Of a stretch of 5,296 nucleotides of DNA, positions 1 to 5,034 are shown piece by piece (the stretch's first letter is position 1; each line of letters begins with the position of its first letter). The stretch spans positions 1,508-6,803 of the forward strand of contig DKFQ01000144.1 in the NCBI GenBank assembly GCA_002452425.1, read 5' to 3'. A program made the translations under genes and the position numbers. The notes below the pieces were generated by a model. It searched no databases and was not told where the DNA came from. It was given only the letters and a program-made list of their open reading frames with translations. The stretch comes from Sulfurimonas sp. UBA6792. GTDB lineage: Bacteria > Campylobacterota > Campylobacteria > Campylobacterales > Sulfurimonadaceae.

Positions 1-450
1 TATGAAAAAGAGCATAAGAGTCGCACTATCACAAGCCCAGCGCAGGCGTACATTATGACAACGCTCCTGAGAGATGTTGTTACGCGAGGAACTGGAAAAT
101 CTGCTCAGGTAAATGGGATAGAGATAGCAGGAAAAACAGGAACAACCAACAACAATATGGATGGATGGTTCGCAGGCTACTCCCCAACGATAGAGACGAT
201 TGTATGGTTTGGCAATGATGACAACACCCCGATGGACAGAGTAGAAACGGGAGGAAGAATCGCAGGTCCAGCATTTGCGATGTACTATACAAAAGCTTTA
301 GAGCTCTATCCGCAGATACAACGAAAGTTTGATGTTCCAGAGGGGATAAAGGAGATTGTTATCAAGGGAGAAAAAGAGTACTTTAGTGACACATCAAAGC
401 CGCCGCGCATAGATGCGGGAGGTGAGACGCAAGAGAGCCTTCTTTTTTAA
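1..450 (+). CDS. Class A penicillin-binding protein (PBP1A-like), C-terminal part, 5' end outside the window
   Basis: This is the last 149 codons of a bifunctional peptidoglycan glycosyltransferase/transpeptidase. The reading frame is open from base 1 with no start, so the Met at base 55 is internal. The transpeptidase KTG box is visible as GKTGTT, with its Lys codon at 133-135. It is followed by the usual NNNMDGWFAGYSP and VWFGNDDN blocks, and preceded by the conserved YIMTTLLRDVVTRGTG stretch that leads into it. These fit PBP1A of Campylobacter and Helicobacter relatives. The catalytic SxxK and SxN motifs and the glycosyltransferase domain must lie to the left of the window. The family acts as a membrane-anchored enzyme on the periplasmic side, polymerising lipid II and cross-linking peptides. 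The tail after the transpeptidase core is short (about 85 residues) and rich in charged residues. The gene ends in TAA, 18 bases from the convergent cytochrome gene. Class assignment is firm; the paralogue name is not, so no symbol is given. Confidence 0.93.
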   Translation, partial: YEKEHKSRTITSPAQAYIMTTLLRDVVTRGTGKSAQVNGIEIAGKTGTTNNNMDGWFAGYSPTIETIVWFGNDDNTPMDRVETGGRIAGPAFAMYYTKALELYPQIQRKFDVPEGIKEIVIKGEKEYFSDTSKPPRIDAGGETQESLLF

Positions 451-470
451 GAGAACGCTCTTGTGTTTTT
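449..470 (+). terminator. Possible weak intrinsic terminator of the penicillin-binding protein gene
   Basis: A 5-bp stem AAGAG/CTCTT (449-453 with 458-462) closes a 4-base AACG loop and is followed by GTG and five T residues (466-470). It overlaps the TAA stop codon of the upstream gene. The stem is short and A/T-rich, so efficiency is doubtful. It lacks a T-run on the minus strand and would not stop the convergent cytochrome transcript. Confidence 0.35.
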
Positions 471-891
471 AGTACTCGTCACGCACGATATTGTGGCAGC
501 GAAAACAAGCGTGTTCTATGTAAGTATAGGCACGTTGTGCCTCTTCACGGCGAACTTGCCCTGATTGGTTGTGTTTATTTTCGATCGCATCCAAGATGAT
601 TTGTACATTGTGGCTAATGATTTGCGCACTCATAACTGCTTCTCCAGCCTTGTTTTTTTTCTTCTCAGGAAGCATTGCAGCAAACTTCTCCTTGTTTCCA
701 AGTAAATCCTGTGCATGTTTTGCAAAACGCTTAATAGACTCATCCACCCCTTTTTGGTCACTTGAGATAAAAGCTCTTTGAACTTCACTAAGCTCCGCAT
801 TTAAAAGCAACATATTTGACTTAAGGTCATAAGCCATAAGAGAAGAGGAGAAGAGAGAAGCAAGAGTAAACGCAACTACTGTTTTGTACAT
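469..891 (-). CDS. Secreted monohaem class II cytochrome c (cytochrome c'-like)
   Basis: A 140-residue precursor. An N-terminal signal peptide (about residues 1-20: MYK, a hydrophobic core, then SLMA before YDLKSN) sends it to the periplasm. The rest looks all-helical, and the single haem motif CFRCH (residues 129-133) lies eight residues from the C-terminus. This placement is the hallmark of class II c-type cytochromes, four-helix bundles such as cytochrome c' and c-556. Family roles include electron transfer and NO or other gas binding; which applies here cannot be told. The reading frame extends upstream to an ATG at 976-978, but I start at 889-891. That start is preceded by AAGGA with good spacing and opens directly into a signal peptide. 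The longer start would lie within the leuA terminator-like hairpin and upstream of this gene's own promoter. The coding strand has an A8 run around residues 78-80. The gene seems monocistronic, between leuA and the convergent penicillin-binding protein gene. Confidence 0.85.
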   Translation of the reverse strand: MYKTVVAFTLASLFSSSLMAYDLKSNMLLLNAELSEVQRAFISSDQKGVDESIKRFAKHAQDLLGNKEKFAAMLPEKKKNKAGEAVMSAQIISHNVQIILDAIENKHNQSGQVRREEAQRAYTYIEHACFRCHNIVRDEY

Positions 892-896
892 GTGAA

Positions 897-902
897 ATCC
901 TT
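897..902 (-). promoter_or_regulatory. Ribosome binding site that fixes the cytochrome start
   Basis: On the minus strand AAAGGA lies about 5-7 bases upstream of the ATG at 889-891, giving normal Shine-Dalgarno spacing. No comparable site precedes the alternative ATG at 976-978, which supports the 140-residue product with a signal peptide. Confidence 0.7.
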
Positions 903-918
903 TGTTTTGTAGTGTTAG

Positions 919-927
919 ATTGTAGCA
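919..927 (-). promoter_or_regulatory. Extended -10 promoter element of the cytochrome gene
   Basis: The minus strand reads TGCTACAAT, a one-mismatch extended -10 box (TGnTATAAT), with the start codon about 28 bases downstream. No TTGACA-like -35 is seen, as is common for the housekeeping sigma factor of campylobacteria; A/T-rich tracts lie upstream instead. It predicts a short 5' leader of about 20 bases. Confidence 0.55.
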
Positions 928-959
928 TAATGTTTTTTGAATGCTTCTAATAATTTGTG

Positions 960-997
960 AAAAAGAGAGTGGAGCCAAAGAAATTACTTCCTTTGGC
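960..997 (-). terminator. Probable leuA terminator hairpin
   Basis: GCCAAAG (974-980) and CTTTGGC (991-997) form a perfect 7-bp stem with a 10-base loop, beginning 8 bases after the leuA stop on the minus strand. The T5 run (complement of A5 at 960-964) comes nine bases after the stem rather than directly, so the structure is not canonical. Its place just after leuA and before the cytochrome promoter fits a terminator. Confidence 0.45.
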
Positions 998-1005
998 GTT
1001 CAAAC

Positions 1006-2664
1006 TTAATGAAATGCTCTATTTAATGCGCAAAAGAGCGCTTTGACTGAGGCGGTTGCTATGTCGTTGTCTGCACCTACACCAAAGCATGATAGGGTTG
1101 TCTTTGTCTCTATCTCTATGTATGCTATGGCTTTTGCAGAGCTTTTGTTGCCAAAAGAGTGTTCAAAGTAGGAGTTGATAGAGAACTCGTTTTTATAGTT
1201 TTTCATAAGAGCATCTTTACATGCATCAACGGGTCCGTTGCCTTCACCCTCTGCCATGATTTCGACACCATTTTGGGTATAGGTAAGAGTGCATTTCGAA
1301 ATCCCTTTGAGTGAGGAGACTGTAAAATCAATCAACGCTATATGCTCTTTCACATTGAAATAATTCTCTGTAAAAATCTCTAAAATCTCATCAGAACTAA
1401 GCTCTTGACCTTTTTTGTCGCTTACATCTTGGACGAGTTTGCCAACCTCTGGGTGCATCGCTTTTGGAAGTTGATAACCAAAGTTTTTCTCTAAAACATA
1501 AGCAACTCCGCCTTTGCCAGATTGGGAGTTGATGCGGATGATGCTCTCGTAGCTTCTTCCAACATCCTCTGGGTCGATGGGAAGATAGGGCACTTCCCAA
1601 AATGGCTCTTTTTGCGCTTTTCTATACGCCAAACCTTTGTTGATAGCATCTTGGTGTGAACCAGAAAAAGCGGTATAGACAAGTTCTCCCACGTATGGAT
1701 GGCGCACGTGTGTCTCTATCTCGGTGCATTTTTCTACCACTTTTAAAACTTCAGTGACATCGCTAAAATCGAGATTTGACTCAATGCCCTGTGTCGTCAT
1801 GTTAAGAGCAAGCGTGATAATATCGACGTTGCCCGTTCTCTCTCCGTTACATAAAAGCGTTCCCTCAACTCTGTTGGCTCCAGCTAAAAGTGCAAGCTCC
1901 GTTGCTGCTACGCTTGTGCCTCTGTCGTTGTGTGTGTGGGTAGAGATGATGACATTTTCACGGTTGTCTAAGTGTTCGCTCATCCACTCTATCTGGTCTG
2001 CATAGATATTTGGCGTTGCCATCTCTACGGTTGCAGGTAAGTTGATGATAACTTTTCTCTTTTCGCTTATGCCCCATCTTGCTGTAACCGCATTGCAGAT
2101 TTCTGCCGCAAACTCTAACTCAGTTCCCGTAAAACTCTCAGGGGAGTACTCCAAAAAAATCTCTCCGTCATGCTTTGCTTCGTATTTTTTAACTAAGTCA
2201 ACACCCTCTAAAGCAAGAGCGATAATCTCCTCTTTTTGCTTTTTAAAGACGATTTTTCTCTGTGCAACAGATGTTGAGTTGTAAAGGTGTACAGTTGCTT
2301 TTTTAACACCTTGCAACGCTTCAAAAGTCCTCTCTATAAGGTGTTCTCTTGCTTGGACTAAAACCTGAACTGTTACATCATCAGGGATAAGCTTGTCATT
2401 TACTAGGCGGCGTAAAAACTCAAACTCTACTTTAGAAGCAGAGGGGAAGCCAACCTCGATTTCTTTAAATCCGATTTTGAGTAAGAGTGCAAAGAGTTCA
2501 ATTTTTTTGTTCATGTCCATCGGGTTGATAAGTGCTTGGTTGCCATCGCGCAAATCTACACTGCACCATTTTGGAGCTTTTGTTATGCTGTTGTTTGGCC
2601 ATTTTCTATTTGGCAAATCTATTTTTGGATAGGGACGGTATTTTCCCTCTGGAATATTTTTCAT
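1006..2664 (-). CDS. leuA: 2-isopropylmalate synthase, type 2 (LeuA)
   Basis: Catalyses the first committed step of leucine synthesis: 2-oxoisovalerate plus acetyl-CoA gives 2-isopropylmalate, in the cytosol. The 552-residue protein has a TIM-barrel HMGL-like domain, a linker, and a C-terminal leucine-sensing dimer domain (about residues 440-552). Visible active-site features are SVDLRDGNQAL (35-45; Arg39 and metal ligand Asp40), LEYSPESFTGTE (171-182), NLPATVEMATPN (208-219), the metal-binding HTHNDRG (243-249; His243, His245) and NGERTGN (273-279). An N-terminal extension, the VPYLPIDPEDVGR and INSQSGKGG segments, and the EGNGPVDA stretch in the regulatory domain place it with the yeast/actinobacterial-type enzymes rather than the roughly 510-520-residue E. 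coli/Campylobacter jejuni type. The intact regulatory domain suggests leucine feedback inhibition. The start is supported by AAGG six bases upstream. It stands alone, with its own promoter and hairpin and no leuB, leuC or leuD in view. Confidence 0.95.
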   Translation of the reverse strand: MKNIPEGKYRPYPKIDLPNRKWPNNSITKAPKWCSVDLRDGNQALINPMDMNKKIELFALLLKIGFKEIEVGFPSASKVEFEFLRRLVNDKLIPDDVTVQVLVQAREHLIERTFEALQGVKKATVHLYNSTSVAQRKIVFKKQKEEIIALALEGVDLVKKYEAKHDGEIFLEYSPESFTGTELEFAAEICNAVTARWGISEKRKVIINLPATVEMATPNIYADQIEWMSEHLDNRENVIISTHTHNDRGTSVAATELALLAGANRVEGTLLCNGERTGNVDIITLALNMTTQGIESNLDFSDVTEVLKVVEKCTEIETHVRHPYVGELVYTAFSGSHQDAINKGLAYRKAQKEPFWEVPYLPIDPEDVGRSYESIIRINSQSGKGGVAYVLEKNFGYQLPKAMHPEVGKLVQDVSDKKGQELSSDEILEIFTENYFNVKEHIALIDFTVSSLKGISKCTLTYTQNGVEIMAEGEGNGPVDACKDALMKNYKNEFSINSYFEHSFGNKSSAKAIAYIEIETKTTLSCFGVGADNDIATASVKALFCALNRAFH

Positions 2665-2670
2665 AATAAA

Positions 2671-2674
2671 CCTT
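2671..2674 (-). promoter_or_regulatory. leuA ribosome binding site
   Basis: The minus strand reads AAGG followed by six bases and then the ATG at 2662-2664. Spacing is normal and supports the chosen leuA start. Confidence 0.6.
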
Positions 2675-2723
2675 GTAAATTGAATTTCAATAATGCACTC
2701 TTACATACTCTTATTGTTGCGCA

Positions 2724-2732
2724 ATTATAGCA
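2724..2732 (-). promoter_or_regulatory. Extended -10 promoter element of leuA
   Basis: The minus strand reads TGCTATAAT, an exact match to the extended -10 consensus, about 60 bases upstream of the leuA start. Transcription should begin near base 2716-2718 and give a leader of roughly 50 bases, too short for a classical leucine attenuator. No -35 hexamer is evident. An 8-base palindrome TTGCGCAA (2717-2724) covers the predicted start point, and TTGAAATTCAA (2680-2690) lies before the ribosome binding site; either could be an operator or chance. Confidence 0.7.
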
Positions 2733-2776
2733 AATTTGTGATTAGTGATTTGGAGGTTAAGAGAGAAATGATTGTG

Positions 2777-2800
2777 AAAATCCCGCAAAATGCGGGATGT
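2777..2800 (-). terminator. Rho-independent terminator of glnA
   Basis: ATCCCGCA (2780-2787) and TGCGGGAT (2791-2798) make a perfect 8-bp GC-rich stem with a tight 3-base loop, starting five bases past the glnA stop codon. On the minus strand the end of the stem runs into a short T-tract (complement of A4 at 2777-2780). On the plus strand it is also followed by a T5 run (2800-2804), so it could work in both directions. It is the strongest terminator in the window and separates glnA from the leuA promoter. Confidence 0.85.
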
Positions 2801-2802
2801 TT

Positions 2803-4233
2803 TTAGCAGGTATATGTTGTTTTGAACTCATAAGCCGTTGGGCGGCTCTCATCTGGCCAGATTTGTCTCTCAAACATATAATGCTGGTAGTCATTGATAA
2901 ATGTATCTGTAAAGACAGGCTTTAAGAACTCATTATCAGCGATAAGTGCTTCAGTAGCCTCTCTTAGAGTGTGAGGCATTTGAGGGATTCCTTTTTCGCG
3001 AATCTCATCAAGAGTAAGTTCAAATAAATCCTCATTCATCGGACCAACCGGAACAGTCTTGTTTTTGATACCATCAAGTCCAGCCATCATCATCGTTGCA
3101 AATGCAAGGTATGGACAAGCAGTAGAATCTGGGAATCTCATCTCGATACGCGTTGCTTTTTCACCTGCGCCATAAGGGATACGGCAAGATGCAGAGCGGT
3201 TTTGCATAGAGTAAGTCAAAATCGAAGGAGCTTCAAATCCAGGGATAAGTCTCTTGTATGAGTTAGTCGATGGGTTTGTAAGTGATGCAATCGCTTTTGC
3301 ATGCTTAAAAATACCGCCAACATAGTGAAGAGCCATCTCTGAAAGGTTCGCATAGTTCCCCTCTTTGTAGAAGAGGTTTTTACCGTCTTTCCAAAGTGAC
3401 TGGTGTACGTGCATACCGTTTCCGTTGTCGCCAAAAAGTGGTTTTGGCATAAATGTAGCCGTTTTACCATTGAGGTGCGCTACCATTTTTACAACATACT
3501 TTAGTTTTTGAACATTGTCTGCTGCACCGATAATGTCAGAGAAAACGATACCGATTTCGCCTTGACCTTGTGCAACTTCGTGGTGACCCAGAACAACTTC
3601 AAGACCAACTTGCTCTAGTACGTCCATCATCTCAGCTCTTAAGTCAACCTGTGTATCGATAGGAGCAACTGGGAAGTAACCACCCTTTACGCCACCACGG
3701 TGCCCTGTGTTGTAGCCATCTGCGTAGTGTGTGTTTGAGTTCCAGTCACCCTCTTCAGTGTCGATTCTGTAGCCTGCTTCGTTCATGTTGTCGATGATTC
3801 TTACATCGTCAAATACAAAAAACTCATTTTCAGGACCAAAATATGCAGCGTCTGCGATACCTAGAGATTCAGCATGCTTCAGTGCTGCTTTTGCGATAGA
3901 ACGAGGGCATTTTTCATACATCTGCCCTTTGTAAATATCATAAACATCACAGAAGACGATGATGGTAGGATCTGCTGTAAAAGGGTCTAAAAATGCTGTT
4001 GGAACATCTGCTTTTAAGAGCATATCAGACTTGTTGATAGGCTGCCATTTGTCGATAGAAGAGCCATCAAAAGGGAAACCGTTTGTCAAGTTTCCTTCAT
4101 TTACCGCGCTCATTCTGTAAGTAACATGGTGCCATGTTCCTTTTAAGTCAGTAAATCTTAAATCTACATATTTAACATCATTTTCTTCACAAAAAGAAAA
4201 AAATTCTTCTATACTATTTACAAATTTTCCCAT
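2803..4233 (-). CDS. glnA: Glutamine synthetase type I (GlnA), adenylylation tyrosine replaced by Phe
   Basis: Makes glutamine from glutamate, ammonium and ATP, and is the main entry of ammonium into the cell; the family forms cytosolic dodecamers. The 476 residues match full-length GSI enzymes (E. coli 469). Visible motifs are the FDGSSI loop (55-60; Asp56, Ser59), metal ligands in GPENEF (Glu135, Glu137), HHEVAQGQGE (Glu219, Glu226), GNGMHVHQS (His275), the NPSTNSYKRLIPGFEAP block with flap Glu334, RSASCRIP (346-353), and EMRFPD (Glu364, Arg366). At the position of E. coli Tyr397, which lies in NLYDLPPEE, this protein reads DLFELTLDE with Phe404 (codon 3022-3024), so GlnE-type adenylylation seems impossible. 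The two Glu ligands 219 and 226 are one residue closer than in E. coli, as in Bacillus-type enzymes. The start is backed by GGAGA six bases upstream. It follows phoU but has its own promoter and a strong terminator. Confidence 0.97.
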   Translation of the reverse strand: MGKFVNSIEEFFSFCEENDVKYVDLRFTDLKGTWHHVTYRMSAVNEGNLTNGFPFDGSSIDKWQPINKSDMLLKADVPTAFLDPFTADPTIIVFCDVYDIYKGQMYEKCPRSIAKAALKHAESLGIADAAYFGPENEFFVFDDVRIIDNMNEAGYRIDTEEGDWNSNTHYADGYNTGHRGGVKGGYFPVAPIDTQVDLRAEMMDVLEQVGLEVVLGHHEVAQGQGEIGIVFSDIIGAADNVQKLKYVVKMVAHLNGKTATFMPKPLFGDNGNGMHVHQSLWKDGKNLFYKEGNYANLSEMALHYVGGIFKHAKAIASLTNPSTNSYKRLIPGFEAPSILTYSMQNRSASCRIPYGAGEKATRIEMRFPDSTACPYLAFATMMMAGLDGIKNKTVPVGPMNEDLFELTLDEIREKGIPQMPHTLREATEALIADNEFLKPVFTDTFINDYQHYMFERQIWPDESRPTAYEFKTTYTC

Positions 4234-4239
4234 AAGGTC

Positions 4240-4244
4240 TCTCC
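4240..4244 (-). promoter_or_regulatory. Strong glnA ribosome binding site
   Basis: The minus strand reads AGGAGA followed by GACCTT and the ATG at 4231-4233. This is the best Shine-Dalgarno match in the window, in keeping with a highly expressed enzyme. Confidence 0.7.
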
Positions 4245-4263
4245 TAGAAATTTTATTGCTTGA

Positions 4264-4272
4264 AGTATATCA
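4264..4272 (-). promoter_or_regulatory. Extended -10 promoter element of glnA
   Basis: The minus strand reads TGATATACT, an extended -10 box with one mismatch to TGnTATAAT, about 30 bases before the glnA start. It predicts a leader of roughly 24 bases starting near 4257. I see no -35 hexamer and no sigma-54 (GG-N10-GC) pattern of the kind that drives glnA in enteric bacteria. The perfect palindrome at 4297-4323 lies about 40-66 bases upstream of the predicted start, a usual place for an activator site. Confidence 0.55.
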
Positions 4273-4296
4273 AAAATCACTCTCAAAAGAGCAGGG

Positions 4297-4323
4297 GTAA
4301 TTGATTAAAATTTAATCAATTAC
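4297..4323. repeat. Perfect 27-base A/T-rich palindrome at the phoU stop / upstream of glnA
   Basis: GTAATTGATTAAA, a single central A (4310), and its exact reverse complement TTTAATCAATTAC give a 13-bp perfect inverted repeat. It includes the phoU TAA stop (4320-4322). As RNA it would be a tight A/U-rich hairpin, but on the minus strand it is followed by CCCCTGCTC, not a T-run, so it is a poor intrinsic terminator. Its placement about 53 bases upstream (centre) of the predicted glnA transcription start suits a dimeric regulator. It contains TTGAT and ATCAA half sites 9 bases apart, wider than the 4-base spacing of an FNR box. Its function is inferred only. Confidence 0.8.
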
Positions 4324-4991
4324 TTAAAAAGCTTAATCTCTCCGCCTTGTTCTGCGTACATCATAAGATTGGCGATATTGACGCTTCTGTCGCATGAACG
4401 CTCTAGTTTTCTGAGCGTTCCAAGCACTTTTACATAATCGACTGAGAGCTCTTTTTCTTCTATGACTTTGCTAAGAAGCTCTTTTTCCAAAACAGCAAAC
4501 AAATCATCATTGATGCTCTCTTCCACAAGAACTTTTCTGTAACTATCTTCATAGCTGCATGCATGCAAGTCGCCAAAGCACTCAAGGATAAATTTGAGTG
4601 CATTGAGACTGCTTTTGTGGAGTAAAACGATGCTTGATTTAAACTCTTCAAGGTCGCATTGGCTCTGCATATGCTCGTTCATACGGCGTGCATATTTTTT
4701 GATATTGTCGCCAATGCCTACAAGTTCGTTTGTCATCTTTAAAAACGCAACAAGAAAACGAAGCTCATTCGCCTCTGGTCCAAAAAGAGCAAATGCTTTG
4801 ATAATTTCGTTATCTACTTCATCGGCTTTTAGTCCTATTTTGCTTAAAATAGTCTCTGCTTCTTTGAATTTTGCAAAGTCTAATGTTTTAAATGCATCAA
4901 GTGCGAGTTCGTTTGCTGTTACAATGTCTGCTAGTATTAGCGAGAGTTTCGCCTTAATGTTACTTACTTTTTCATGATATTTTGATCCCAT
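4320..4991 (-). CDS. phoU: PhoU-family phosphate uptake/signalling regulator
   Basis: A 223-residue, almost wholly helical protein matching the length and two-repeat, three-helix-bundle plan of PhoU. Family members act at the cytosolic face of the membrane, restraining the PstSCAB phosphate transporter and passing phosphate status to the PhoR-type kinase. The second repeat carries the canonical metal motif: KLERSCDRSVNIA with Glu197-xxx-Asp201-xxx-Asn205. The first repeat has the expected run FGPEANELRFLVAFLKMTNELVGIGD, split by residues 70-95, but where LERIGD is normal it reads LVGIGD. Val91 therefore replaces Glu, and Lys99 stands four residues after Asp95. The start is backed by AAGGA seven bases upstream. 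It lies 43 bases after pstB with no clear terminator between them, so it is very likely the last gene of the pst operon. A weak hairpin, CTCT/AGAG (4280-4291) followed by a T5 run, might end the transcript next to the glnA promoter. Confidence 0.88.
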   Translation of the reverse strand: MGSKYHEKVSNIKAKLSLILADIVTANELALDAFKTLDFAKFKEAETILSKIGLKADEVDNEIIKAFALFGPEANELRFLVAFLKMTNELVGIGDNIKKYARRMNEHMQSQCDLEEFKSSIVLLHKSSLNALKFILECFGDLHACSYEDSYRKVLVEESINDDLFAVLEKELLSKVIEEKELSVDYVKVLGTLRKLERSCDRSVNIANLMMYAEQGGEIKLFK

Positions 4992-4998
4992 ACTCTTT

Positions 4999-5003
4999 TC
5001 CTT
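4999..5003 (-). promoter_or_regulatory. phoU ribosome binding site
   Basis: The minus strand reads AAGGA, then seven bases, then the ATG at 4989-4991. The 43-base spacer between pstB and phoU is otherwise very A/T-rich, with only a weak 6-bp A/T inverted repeat and no GC stem, so co-transcription from upstream is the simplest reading. Confidence 0.6.
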
Positions 5004-5034
5004 TAATTTATTTTATAAATTTTTTGCACTATTA

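Noticed and set aside
55..57. ATG at base 55 as the start of a small stand-alone protein
   Set aside because: The frame is open to base 1 and the codons upstream encode conserved penicillin-binding protein sequence, so this Met is internal.
892..978. N-terminal extension of the cytochrome frame to an ATG at 976-978
   Set aside because: It would put 29 residues in front of a clear signal peptide, start within the leuA terminator-like hairpin and upstream of the likely promoter, and has no good ribosome binding site.
2701..2706. Minus-strand ATGTAA start-stop in the leuA leader
   Set aside because: A minimal start-stop could regulate translation, but there is no ribosome binding site in front of it and no leucine codons, so chance is more likely.
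1724..2730. Plus-strand open frames opposite leuA (for example 1724-2005, 2042-2284, 2393-2632, 2536-2730)
   Set aside because: They are antisense to strongly conserved leuA codons, show no recognisable domain and lack convincing ribosome binding sites.
4234..4319. Sigma-54 promoter with NtrC sites for glnA
   Set aside because: I found no GG-N10-GC element or TGCACC-type NtrC half sites in the spacer; an extended -10 box is present instead.
4298..4322. FNR/CRP-type box in the phoU-glnA palindrome
   Set aside because: The TTGAT and ATCAA halves are 9 bases apart, whereas an FNR box needs 4; the similarity is only partial.
4594..4977. Plus-strand open frame of 127 codons opposite phoU
   Set aside because: It mirrors the phoU coding sequence; its serine- and leucine-rich translation is what antisense of Lys/Glu/Leu-rich helices gives.
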